From Nocardia higoensis (lineage in GTDB: Bacteria > Actinomycetota > Actinomycetes > Mycobacteriales > Mycobacteriaceae), in assembly GCF_015477835.1 (NCBI RefSeq), contig NZ_JADLQN010000002.1, positions 248,001 to 312,000 of the forward strand: 64,000 nucleotides of DNA, written 5' to 3'. The notes beneath the pieces were generated by a model, which saw only the letters and a program-made list of their open reading frames with translations, ran no database searches and was not told where the DNA came from. The first letter of the stretch is position 1; the number at the start of each line of letters is the position of its first letter. Positions 56,190 through 64,000 of this stretch are shown one piece after another. The position numbers and the translations under genes were made by a program.

Positions 56190-57107
56190 ATGGTAGATCG
56201 AGTTCTTGTCACCCTCGACGGCGTCGTTCGCGACGCCGACGAGCCGCTGCTGTTCGCCGACGACATCGGGGTGCTGCGCGGCGACGGAGTCTTCGAGACG
56301 GTGCTGGTGCGCGATAGCGATCCGTGTGCGCTGGAATTCCACCTCGGCAGACTGCGCCGCTCCTCGCAGGCGCTGGATCTACCCGAGCCCGAACTGGCCA
56401 AGTGGCGTGAGGCCGCGCAGCTCGCCGCCAAGGAATGGGGCGCCGAACGCGAGGGCGTGCTGCGCCTGGTGCTCACCCGCGGCCGCGAGGGCGAACTGAA
56501 CGCGCCTTCCTCTGTCACCTCGGGTGATCTGGCCGCGGCCGTGCCGGTGCCGACCGCTTACGTGCTCGTGACGCCGGTGCCCGAGCGCGTCGAGAAGGCC
56601 CGCACCGAGGGTGTGTCGGTGGTGACGCTGGCCCGCGGGATCTCGATCGACCTGGCCCAGGCCGCCCCCTGGCAGCTGCTCGGCGCCAAGACGCTGTCCT
56701 ATGCGACGAATATGGCCGCGCTGCGGTTCGCGCACCGGATGGGCGCCGACGACGTCATCTTCACCAGCACCGAGAACCGGGTCCTGGAGGGGCCGCGTTC
56801 GACGGTCGTCATCGCCAGGGACAAGGAACTGATCACCCCGCCCGCCAAGAACGGTGTGCTGCCCGGCGTGACGCAGCGCGCGCTGTACACCGAGGCGGCC
56901 AAGGCGGGCTGGGAATGCCGCTACGCGCCGCTGTTCACCGCCGACCTGCTGACCTGCGACAGCATCTGGATGCTGTCGAGCATCACGCTTGCCGCGCGGG
57001 TGAATTCGCTGGACGGTCTGCGGATGTCGGCGCCCGACAACGCCGAGGAGATCATCGACCTCGTCGATCGCGGCATCGAACGCGGCGGAGCGATCGGCGA
57101 CTGGTGA
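56190..57107 (+). CDS. Class IV aminotransferase / aminodeoxychorismate lyase-like
   Basis: A 305-residue fold-type IV PLP enzyme. RGDGVFETVLV, the PLP Lys167 in LLGAKTLSYATNMAAL, and ENRVLEGPRSTVVI then GVLPGVTQRALY are present. 4-amino-4-deoxychorismate lyase (p-aminobenzoate for folate) is the most likely role and suits the neighbouring folate-binding protein; branched-chain or D-amino-acid aminotransferase are alternatives. Confidence 0.87.
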   Translation: MVDRVLVTLDGVVRDADEPLLFADDIGVLRGDGVFETVLVRDSDPCALEFHLGRLRRSSQALDLPEPELAKWREAAQLAAKEWGAEREGVLRLVLTRGREGELNAPSSVTSGDLAAAVPVPTAYVLVTPVPERVEKARTEGVSVVTLARGISIDLAQAAPWQLLGAKTLSYATNMAALRFAHRMGADDVIFTSTENRVLEGPRSTVVIARDKELITPPAKNGVLPGVTQRALYTEAAKAGWECRYAPLFTADLLTCDSIWMLSSITLAARVNSLDGLRMSAPDNAEEIIDLVDRGIERGGAIGDW

Positions 57108-57252
57108 TCGTGGCGGTTCGGCGGCGTGATGCTGCGCACTTCTGGTGCGGGGCGAGCGCCGCCGGGCCGGGAAACCCCAGGTCGGCGCTGAAGTCGATGG
57201 GGTTTCGTGACGCGTGCCTCGTTCTCCGGAGGTGCGAGCCGACGTAGCCTTG

Positions 57253-57270
57253 ACTACGACATTTCGTAGT
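57253..57270. promoter_or_regulatory. Dyad operator upstream of cydA
   Basis: ACTACGA and TCGTAGT are exact inverse repeats around CATT, 20 bp before the cydA ATG. The arms resemble BlaI/CopY-type operators (TACTAC...GTAGTA) more than Rex or CRP sites. It is a good candidate repressor site for the cyd operon. Confidence 0.65.
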
Positions 57271-57290
57271 AGGTCGGGTTGGAGGTTCGG

Positions 57291-58796
57291 ATGGATGTGC
57301 TGGACATATCCCGGTGGCAGTTCGGTATCACCACCGTCTATCACTTCATGTTCGTCCCGCTCACCATCGGTCTGGCGCCGCTCGTCGCGGGCATGCAGAC
57401 CGCCTGGGTGATCACGGGCAACGAACGCTGGTACCGCCTGACGAAATTCTTCGGCAAGCTGTTCCTGATCAACTTCGCGCTCGGCGTCGCCACCGGCATC
57501 GTGCAGGAATTCCAGTTCGGCATGAACTGGAGCGAATACTCCCGCTTCGTCGGCGACGTCTTCGGCGCCCCCCTGGCACTGGAAGCGCTCATCGCGTTCT
57601 TCATGGAGTCGACCTTCATCGGCCTGTGGATCTTCGGTTGGACCCGACTGCCCCGGCTGGTGCACCTGGCCACCATCTGGATCGCCGCGATCGGCGTCAA
57701 CGCCTCCGCCTACTTCATCATCGCCGCCAACTCGTTCATGCAGCACCCGGTCGGTGCGCGCTACAACCCCGAACGCGGCCGCGCCGAGCTCACCAGCATC
57801 TGGGAAGTGCTCACCAACAACACCACCCTGGCCGCGTTCCCGCACGTGATCGCGGGCTCGTTCCTGGTGTCGGGCACCTTCGTGGCCGGTATCGCGGGCT
57901 GGTGGATGGTGCGCAACGCGCGCAGCGGTGACCCCGAGAAGATGGCCGAAGCGCGCAGCATGTGGCGGCCGGCCGGGCGGATGGGCGCCTGGGTGATCGC
58001 GGTCTCGATGGTCGGACTGGTGATCACCGGCGACATCCAGGGCAAGCTGATGTTCGACCAGCAGCCCATGAAGATGGCCTCGGCCGAATCGCTGTGCCAC
58101 ACGCAGGAAGATCCCGATTTCTCGGTGCTCACCGTCGGCACCCACAACAATTGCGACAGCGTCACCCACCTCATCGAGGTGCCCTATGTGCTGCCTTACC
58201 TGGCCGAGGGCAAGGGCAGCGGCGTCACCCTCGAGGGCGTGAAGGACCTCCAGGAGGCCTACGTCGAGAAGTTCGGCCCCGGTGACTACCGGCCCAATCT
58301 GTTCGTCACCTACTGGTCCTTCCGCGCCATGATCGGCCTGTCGGCCGGTTCGATCCTGCTGCTGCTGGCCGGATGGTGGGTGACCAGGCGCGGGCGCATC
58401 CCCGATCAGCGCTGGTTCTCGTGGCTGAGCCTGCTGGCCATCCCCACCCCGTTCCTGGCCAACAGCGCCGGCTGGGTGTTCACCGAGATGGGCAGGCAGC
58501 CGTGGGTGGTCGTGCCCAACCCGACCGGCGACCCGCTGCTGCGGATGACCGTGCAACAGGGCGTCTCCGACCACGCGACGAGCACGGTGATCATCTCGCT
58601 GGTGGTGTTCACCCTGCTCTACGGCGTGCTCGCGGTGGCGTGGTTCTTCCTGATGCGCCGCTACGTGATCGAGGGCCCCGACCCGGCGAGCCGCCCCGAA
58701 CCCCGCGGGCCGGAGGACTACACCGGCGGCGCGGGCGGTGCCCGGGGTGAGGAAGAGAAAGAGCCCGCCGTCGAACAACTGTCGTTCGCGTACTGA
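57291..58796 (+). CDS. cydA: Cytochrome bd ubiquinol/menaquinol oxidase subunit I
   Basis: A 501-residue polytopic protein, the heme-bearing subunit of cytochrome bd, a high-affinity terminal oxidase. His18 in TTVYHFMFVP is the heme b595-type ligand, the His in AAFPHVIAGSFL the b558 ligand, and GWVFTEMGRQPW is the Q-loop-side motif. The Q-loop is short, as in most Gram-positive bd enzymes. ATG chosen with GGAGG upstream; an ATG-like GTG four codons earlier overlaps that site. First gene of cydABDC. Confidence 0.97.
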   Translation: MDVLDISRWQFGITTVYHFMFVPLTIGLAPLVAGMQTAWVITGNERWYRLTKFFGKLFLINFALGVATGIVQEFQFGMNWSEYSRFVGDVFGAPLALEALIAFFMESTFIGLWIFGWTRLPRLVHLATIWIAAIGVNASAYFIIAANSFMQHPVGARYNPERGRAELTSIWEVLTNNTTLAAFPHVIAGSFLVSGTFVAGIAGWWMVRNARSGDPEKMAEARSMWRPAGRMGAWVIAVSMVGLVITGDIQGKLMFDQQPMKMASAESLCHTQEDPDFSVLTVGTHNNCDSVTHLIEVPYVLPYLAEGKGSGVTLEGVKDLQEAYVEKFGPGDYRPNLFVTYWSFRAMIGLSAGSILLLLAGWWVTRRGRIPDQRWFSWLSLLAIPTPFLANSAGWVFTEMGRQPWVVVPNPTGDPLLRMTVQQGVSDHATSTVIISLVVFTLLYGVLAVAWFFLMRRYVIEGPDPASRPEPRGPEDYTGGAGGARGEEEKEPAVEQLSFAY

Positions 58797-58807
58797 GGAG
58801 CCAGGCA

Positions 58808-59839
58808 ATGAGTCTCGCGGAATTCTGGTTCGTCCTGATCGGCGTCCTGTTCACCGGCTACTTCGTGCTGGAGGGTTTCGACTTCGGCGTCGGCATGCTG
58901 ATGCCGGTGCTGGGCAAGGGCGACGACACTCGCAGGCGGGTCGTGCTCAACACCATCGGTCCGGTGTGGGACGGCAACGAGGTCTGGCTGATCACCGCGG
59001 GCGGCGCCATGTTCGCCGCCTTCCCGGAGTGGTACGCCAGCGTGTTCTCCGGGTTCTACTTCGCGCTGCTGCTGGTGCTGGTGGCGCTGATCCTGCGGAT
59101 CTGCGCCATCGAATGGCGCGGCAAGATCAACGACCCGCGCTGGCGGGCCCGCGCCGACATCGGCATCGGGATCGGTTCGTGGGTGCCCGCGTTCGCGTGG
59201 GGCTGGGTGTTCGCCACCATCGTGCACGGCGTTCCGCTGGACGAGAACAAGCAGATCACCGGTTCTGTGGCGGACCTGCTCACCCCGTACTCGCTGCTGG
59301 GCGCGCTGACCACCGGACTGCTGTTCGCGCTGCACGGCGCGATCTTCCTCGGGCTCAAGACCGGCGGCGAGGTGCGCGCGGACGCGGTGCGCATCGCCAA
59401 ACTGCTGCTCGCTCCGACCGCGCTCGTGGTGGCCGGATTCGGGATCTGGACCCAAGCGGCGTACGGGCAGGGCTGGACCTTGATCCCGCTCGCGCTGGCG
59501 GTGGTCGGGCTGGTCGTCGCCGCTGTCGCGGTGCTCGCCGACCGGGACGGCTGGGCCTTCACCGGCACCGCGCTGACCATCGCCGCGGCCACCGTGTTGC
59601 TGTTCGGCGCACTGTTCCCGAACGTGCTGCCCTCGACGATCTCGGAGGCCTTCTCGCTGACCGTCGACAACGCCTCGTCGACGCCGTACACACTGAAGGT
59701 CATGAGCTGGGCGGCGGTCGTGGTGACCCCGGTGGTGCTCGGCTACCAGGCGTGGACCTACTGGGTGTTCCGCCAGCGCCTGAGCGTCGAACACATCCCG
59801 GCGCCGATCGGGCTGAGCTTGCGGCCGGGCAAGGACTGA
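58808..59839 (+). CDS. cydB: Cytochrome bd oxidase subunit II
   Basis: A 343-residue membrane protein with about eight helices. The N-terminal EFWFVLIGVLFTGYFVLEGF, DFGVGML and VWDGNEVWLITAGGAMFAAF are CydB signatures. It starts 11 bp after cydA with GAGGAG upstream and forms the heterodimer with CydA. Confidence 0.97.
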   Translation: MSLAEFWFVLIGVLFTGYFVLEGFDFGVGMLMPVLGKGDDTRRRVVLNTIGPVWDGNEVWLITAGGAMFAAFPEWYASVFSGFYFALLLVLVALILRICAIEWRGKINDPRWRARADIGIGIGSWVPAFAWGWVFATIVHGVPLDENKQITGSVADLLTPYSLLGALTTGLLFALHGAIFLGLKTGGEVRADAVRIAKLLLAPTALVVAGFGIWTQAAYGQGWTLIPLALAVVGLVVAAVAVLADRDGWAFTGTALTIAAATVLLFGALFPNVLPSTISEAFSLTVDNASSTPYTLKVMSWAAVVVTPVVLGYQAWTYWVFRQRLSVEHIPAPIGLSLRPGKD

Positions 59840-59846
59840 CGACCCG

Positions 59847-61562
59847 ATGGCCCGTCCGCCCGTCGATCCCCGCCTGTGGCGTCACGCCCGCTCGGCGCGC
59901 CGCTATCTCGGCTACAGCGTGGGCCTGTCGGTGCTGACCACGGTCTGCATCGTCGTCGCCGCCGTGGCGCTGAGCAGGGTGCTGGCGGGAGTGATCACCG
60001 ACCCGACGCACCGCGAGTTCGCCGACTGGACAACCGAACTCGCGGTGCTCGCGGTGGCGCTGGGCGGGCGTGCGGTGGCGAGCTGGTGGCAGGCCAGGCT
60101 GGCGCACCGGGCGGGCGCGAGCGTGGTCGCCGAACTGGAGACCGCCGTGCTGGCCGCGGGAGCCGGGCTCACCCCGCGTGAACTCGACAATCGCCGAACC
60201 GAACTCGCCGTGGTGGTGGGCACCGGACTGTCCGGGCTGCGCGACTACCTCACCGGCTATCTGCCCGCCCTGCTGCTCACCGTCCTGGTACCCCCGGTGC
60301 TGCTGGCGGTGATCTTCGCCCACGACCCGGTCTCCGGCGGCATCGCCGTGGTGACCCTGCCGCTGATCCCCGTCTTCATGATCCTCATCGGCCTGCTCAC
60401 CCAGGGCCGGGCGACCGCGACGCTGGACGCGACCACCCGCCTGTCCGGCCAGCTGCTCGACCTGTTCGCCGGTATGCCCACCCTGCGCGCGCTCGGCCGC
60501 GAGAGCGCCGGGAACGACGCGGGCGCGTCGACGGCGCCGTCGATGGTCCCGCGTGTCCGGGCGCTCGGCGACAGCCTGCGCATCCGCACCATGCGCGCCC
60601 TGCGCATGGCATTCCTCTCCTCGATGGTGCTCGAGCTGCTGGCCACCCTCAGCGTCGCCCTGATCGCCGTGTCCATCGGCCTGCGCCTGGTCTACGGCGA
60701 GATGGACCTCTACGACGGACTGGTGGCGCTGATCCTCGCGCCCGAGGTCTACCTGCCGCTGCGCACCTTGGGCGAGCGGTTCCACGCCGCTCAGGACGGA
60801 ATGGCCGCCGCGGACAAGGCCTTCGCCGTGCTCGAGCCGTCCGAGGCGCGCACCGCCACGCCCGCTGCCACGCCGCCGGGTGATCGACGGCCGGGCCACG
60901 GCGCCGCTCGCATCGAGATACGGGGTCTGGGGGTGCGCGCCCGAGAAGGCTGGGCGCCGTGGGAACTGAACGCCGATGCGCCCCCCGGCGCGCTGACCGT
61001 GCTGGCCGGGGCCAACGGCAGCGGCAAGTCCACCGCCCTGTCGGCGATCCTCGGGCTCATCGAGCCCGAGCGCGGGCGGGTGCTCATCGACGGGGTGGAT
61101 GTGCGCGAACTCGATCAGCGGATGTGGTGGGACCGGCTGGCGTGGCTGCCGCAGCGGCCGGTGCTGGTGCCGGGCACCTTGCGGGAGAACCTGGAACTGC
61201 TGGGGGCGGGTGACCTCGCCGACCTCGATCGCGCCTGCGCCGCCACCGGATTCGACGCGGTGCTCGCCGAACTGCCGCACGGATGGCAGACCGTCGTCGG
61301 CGCGGGCGGACACGGCCTGAGCTTGGGGCAGCGGCAACGGCTGGCGCTGACCCGGATGCTCGCCACACACCGGCCGGTGCTGCTGCTCGACGAGCCGACC
61401 GCGCATCTGGACGAGGCGAGCGAGGCGGGCGTGCTCGCCGCGCTGCGCGAGCGGGCCGCCGCGGGGGCGACCGTCGTGGTGGTCGGGCACCGGCCCACCG
61501 TGCTGGCGTCCGCCGAGGAGATCGTGCCCGTGCTGGCGAAGGACACGGTGAACGCCTCGTGA
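59847..61562 (+). CDS. cydD: Thiol reductant ABC exporter subunit CydD
   Basis: A 571-residue half-transporter: six-helix membrane domain, then an ABC ATPase with Walker A GANGSGKST, Q-loop WLPQRP, signature LSLGQRQR, Walker B LLLDEPTAH and the H-loop VVGHRP, all canonical. With CydC it exports cysteine and glutathione-type thiols needed to assemble cytochrome bd. It begins 7 bp after cydB; its stop overlaps the cydC GTG. Confidence 0.95.
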   Translation: MARPPVDPRLWRHARSARRYLGYSVGLSVLTTVCIVVAAVALSRVLAGVITDPTHREFADWTTELAVLAVALGGRAVASWWQARLAHRAGASVVAELETAVLAAGAGLTPRELDNRRTELAVVVGTGLSGLRDYLTGYLPALLLTVLVPPVLLAVIFAHDPVSGGIAVVTLPLIPVFMILIGLLTQGRATATLDATTRLSGQLLDLFAGMPTLRALGRESAGNDAGASTAPSMVPRVRALGDSLRIRTMRALRMAFLSSMVLELLATLSVALIAVSIGLRLVYGEMDLYDGLVALILAPEVYLPLRTLGERFHAAQDGMAAADKAFAVLEPSEARTATPAATPPGDRRPGHGAARIEIRGLGVRAREGWAPWELNADAPPGALTVLAGANGSGKSTALSAILGLIEPERGRVLIDGVDVRELDQRMWWDRLAWLPQRPVLVPGTLRENLELLGAGDLADLDRACAATGFDAVLAELPHGWQTVVGAGGHGLSLGQRQRLALTRMLATHRPVLLLDEPTAHLDEASEAGVLAALRERAAAGATVVVVGHRPTVLASAEEIVPVLAKDTVNAS

Positions 61563-63616
61563 GCGCATCATTCCGCCCCGACTCCAACGCGGGCTCCTCC
61601 GCTTCGCCTGACTCCGGTTCGGGCTTCGGAGCGGGTTCGAGTGTTGGGGCGGGCATCGGCTCGGGTTCGCTCACCAGGGCCGGGTCCGGGGTCGACGTGC
61701 GCTCCGGGGCACAGTGCGGCTCGAGGGGCGGTCTCAACGCCCGCGCGGGCATCGACGCGAGCCCGCGCACCGAGGAAGGAAGCGATGCCGAGCAGCGGCG
61801 ATCGGGACTCGCGTCGCTGTTCGCGGATCTGCGCACGATCTGGCGGCTGCTCGAACTCGCGCCGATGCGGGTGGGCGTCGCGATCGGGTGGGGCGTGCTG
61901 TCCTTCGGCAGCGCGCTCGCCCTGGCGGGGCTGGCCGCCTGGCTGATCGCCCGGGCCTGGCAGATGCCGCCGGTGCTCGACCTGAGCGTCGCCGTAACCG
62001 CGGTGCGCGCGCTGGGCATCTCCCGTGGCTTGTGCCGGTACCTGGAGCGGTTGGCGACCCACGATGTCGCGCTGCGTTCCATGACCACGGCGCGCACCAG
62101 CGTCTACCGCGAACTGGCGGGATCGGACATCTGGCTGCGCCGCGAACGCCGGTCGTCGGGAGCCGCCGACGGTGCGGGCCGCCCACTGCGCCGCGGCGAC
62201 CTGCTCGTCCGGGTCGGCAAGGACATCGACGATCTCGGCTCGGTGGTGGTGCGCGCGCTGGTCCCCATCGCCGTCGCGGTGGTACTCGCGCTGGCCGCGG
62301 TCGGCGCTATCGCCTTCATTTCACCGGAGGCCGCAGTGATTCTGGCTGCGTCCCTGGCGGTGTCGGCCGTGCTCGCGCCCTGGCTGTCGGCTCGCGCCGC
62401 CCGCGAGGCCGAGGTGGCGGTGGTCGCCGATCGCGCTGAGTTCACCGCCCGGGCGCTGACCGTCCTGGATCACGCCCCCGAACTGCGGGTGGCGGGCCGC
62501 CTGGACGACACCGTCGCCGCCGCCCGGATGTCCGGGCAGCGCGCGGTGGCCGCCGAGGATTCCGCTGCCGCCCGGACCGCGTGGTCGGCCGCGGCCACAC
62601 CGCTGGCGATGGGGGCGAGCGTCCTCGGCGCGCTGCTGGTCGGCGTGGCCGTCTACGGCCCCGGCGGAGGTCTGCCCGGCGGCATGACCCCGATGGCGCT
62701 GACGATCCTGGTGCTGCTGCCCCTGTCGTCCTTCGAGGCGATGGCCGCGCTTCCCGCCGCCGCCAAGGCCGTCACCACGGCTCGCGCGGCGCTGGGACGC
62801 ATCGAGCGCGCCGAAGGCGCGGCGTCTCGATCGAACGAAGAGCGCGCCACGGCGACCGCCGACCGCGCTGCCGACCGCTCGATGAGCGGGCCGACGGCGG
62901 AACCTACGACAGCCGGTCGACCCGCGACCGGGCACGCCGTCGACGGGGATGGCGAGGGCATGGCGGCAGTCGGGGAAGACTTCCCGTCCGACTTGCCCGA
63001 TCTGCCACCGGGCCGGCGCATCGCGGTGATCGGTCCCAGCGGTGCGGGCAAGTCGACGCTGCTGATGGCCTGGGCCGGCCTGCTCGACGGCCAGGGCGCC
63101 GAGCGTGCGGGCATCACCTTCTTCGCCGAGGACGCGCACCTGTTCGGCACGAGCGTGCTGGAGAACCTGCGCGTCGCCCGTGGCGATCTCACCGAGGCCG
63201 AGGCCGAGGACGCCTTGCGCACCGTCGGTCTGGCGGACTGGCTCGACACCCTGCCCGGCGGTGTGCGCACCGATCTCGTCGGTGGCGCGTCGGCGGTGTC
63301 GGGCGGTCAGCGCCGACGTCTCCTGCTCGCCCGAGCCCTGGTCTCCCCGGCCCGAGTGCTGCTCCTCGACGAGCCCACCGAGCACATGGAAGCCGACGCG
63401 GGCGCCGACCTGCTGCGTGCCCTGCTCGACGCCGACTCCGGCCTGGTGTCGCCGGATCGCGTGGTCGTCGTGGTCACCCATCAGCTCCCCGCCGACCACC
63501 GCGCCGACACCGTGGTCAGGGTCGAACCACCCTGGCGGATCGATATCGCGCCCGGCCCCGGCACGCCGGATCCGCGCACCGCGAACGTCGCGGAAAATAC
63601 ATTGCCGACCTCCTGA
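61559..63616 (+). CDS. cydC: Thiol reductant ABC exporter subunit CydC, unusual ATPase domain
   Basis: A 685-residue half-transporter, partner of CydD. GTG start overlaps the cydD stop (GTGA). Residues 1-80 are a low-complexity Gly/Ser/Ala extension with no family counterpart. The membrane domain (about 90-415) is followed by a 70-residue linker rich in Ala, Thr, Arg and Gly. The ATPase starts almost directly at Walker A (GPSGAGKST, about 492), lacking the usual preceding strand region with the adenine-stacking aromatic. The segment between Walker A and the Q-loop is about 20 residues short, with Glu at the Q-loop position (FFAEDAHLF). Signature SGGQRRR, Walker B LLLDEPTEH and H-loop VVTHQ are intact. 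Confidence 0.9.
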   Translation: MSASFRPDSNAGSSASPDSGSGFGAGSSVGAGIGSGSLTRAGSGVDVRSGAQCGSRGGLNARAGIDASPRTEEGSDAEQRRSGLASLFADLRTIWRLLELAPMRVGVAIGWGVLSFGSALALAGLAAWLIARAWQMPPVLDLSVAVTAVRALGISRGLCRYLERLATHDVALRSMTTARTSVYRELAGSDIWLRRERRSSGAADGAGRPLRRGDLLVRVGKDIDDLGSVVVRALVPIAVAVVLALAAVGAIAFISPEAAVILAASLAVSAVLAPWLSARAAREAEVAVVADRAEFTARALTVLDHAPELRVAGRLDDTVAAARMSGQRAVAAEDSAAARTAWSAAATPLAMGASVLGALLVGVAVYGPGGGLPGGMTPMALTILVLLPLSSFEAMAALPAAAKAVTTARAALGRIERAEGAASRSNEERATATADRAADRSMSGPTAEPTTAGRPATGHAVDGDGEGMAAVGEDFPSDLPDLPPGRRIAVIGPSGAGKSTLLMAWAGLLDGQGAERAGITFFAEDAHLFGTSVLENLRVARGDLTEAEAEDALRTVGLADWLDTLPGGVRTDLVGGASAVSGGQRRRLLLARALVSPARVLLLDEPTEHMEADAGADLLRALLDADSGLVSPDRVVVVVTHQLPADHRADTVVRVEPPWRIDIAPGPGTPDPRTANVAENTLPTS

Positions 63617-63884
63617 ACAGCGACTACTTTCGTCGGTACACAGGAAGGGAGGTGGTTCGAGGAATGGATAGTTCCAGGACATGTGAGGTGGCTGTCCGCT
63701 AGGCGCCCACCACTGGTGGTATCCGCCCGTACGCTGTGCGCCGAGCGAATACCAGGCAGTCACCCGGCCCCCGAGCCCCCGGTCGAGTCCGCCCGGGATC
63801 GGTGCAGGCACCAGCCCGCGCCGATACGGCTCGGGGGTCGTTCCTTTTCCGGACCGATCCACGAGAGACCGTTACGCTGGGACA
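63617..63884 (+). other. Leader of the last gene with a 12-residue open frame
   Basis: 268 bp between cydC and the next gene. GGGAGG at 63648-63653 precedes an ATG at 63664 encoding MDSSRTCEVAVR and a stop (63664-63702). The good Shine-Dalgarno is the main support. The remaining 180 bp show no gene. Confidence 0.35.
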
Positions 63885-64000
63885 ATGACCGTCGAGCCGC
63901 TCCCCGACTGGGTGATCCCCCCTGCGGGCGGTTACACCGTAGACGCTTTCCTGGCGTTGCGTGGTCTGCCCAAACACACCGAGTTGATCGACGGGGGTCT
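63885..64000 (+). CDS. Uma2-family protein, 5' part only
   Basis: The first 38 codons before the window ends: MTVEPLPDWVIPPAGG, YTVDAFLALRGLPKHTELID. The Y-T-x-D-x-[FY]-L and P-x-H-x-E-L-I-D-G pattern is typical of the Uma2/DUF820 PD-(D/E)XK family of putative endonucleases, common in Actinobacteria and of unknown role. The end and active site lie outside the window. Confidence 0.75.
   Translation, partial: MTVEPLPDWVIPPAGGYTVDAFLALRGLPKHTELIDGG

Noticed and set aside
61565..61730. Degenerate G/C-rich repeats at the 5' end of cydC as a satellite or regulatory repeat
   Set aside because: The repeats are imperfect and keep the cydC frame open; best explained as low-complexity coding sequence, though a later start cannot be excluded.

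Overview
The window is a high-GC actinobacterial chromosome segment with many GTG starts and dense, often translationally coupled operons. A cholesterol-type Mce4 operon and gene orders shared with Mycobacterium tuberculosis point to the order Mycobacteriales, most likely Nocardia or a close relative such as Rhodococcus. No phage, insertion sequence or CRISPR array is visible.

Positions 1-17.8 kb are the edge of a sterol catabolism and uptake cluster. It holds EchA19, FadD19, an acyl-CoA thioesterase-like protein, the two-subunit acyl-CoA dehydrogenase FadE26/FadE27 (ChsE4/ChsE5), the ferredoxin FdxD, the short-chain dehydrogenase Hsd4A, and a complete mce4 operon (yrbE4A, yrbE4B, mce4A-F and two Mce-associated genes). 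Four KstR-like operators lie in the four promoter regions, so the block looks like one cholesterol-responsive regulon: Mce4 imports sterol and the fad/ech/hsd enzymes shorten its side chain. The Mce ATPase is not in the window.

Positions 17.9-25 kb hold a two-component system, otsA (trehalose-6-phosphate synthase) with a 56-residue gene upstream, an alpha/beta hydrolase, an orphan MbtH-like gene, tRNA-Thr(TGT), a HIT protein and a PH-domain protein. This is a junction between two blocks that I recall as far apart in M. tuberculosis (the Rv3490-Rv3516 and Rv0772-Rv0812 neighbourhoods).

Positions 25-57 kb are a de novo purine region (purD, purB, purS-purQ, purL, purF, purM). It is interspersed with peptidases (M23, oligopeptidase B, M18, CPBP), an aminotransferase, regulators (TetR, MarR), an AmiC-like binding protein, a GT87 mannosyltransferase-like protein, membrane proteins, a DUF3073 protein, asparaginase, a MOSC protein, YgfZ and an aminodeoxychorismate lyase-like enzyme. 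purC, purN, purH, purE and purK are not present.

Positions 57-64 kb carry cydA-cydB-cydD-cydC (cytochrome bd oxidase and its assembly ABC exporter) behind a clear dyad, followed by the start of a Uma2-family gene cut by the window edge.

The least explained items are: a 25-residue peptide gene with its own ribosome binding site and terminator; a 15-bp perfect inverted repeat covering two divergent start codons; a cytosolic AmiC-like sensor paired with a MarR regulator; triple direct repeats before a TetR gene; and a CydC with a shortened, non-canonical nucleotide-binding domain.
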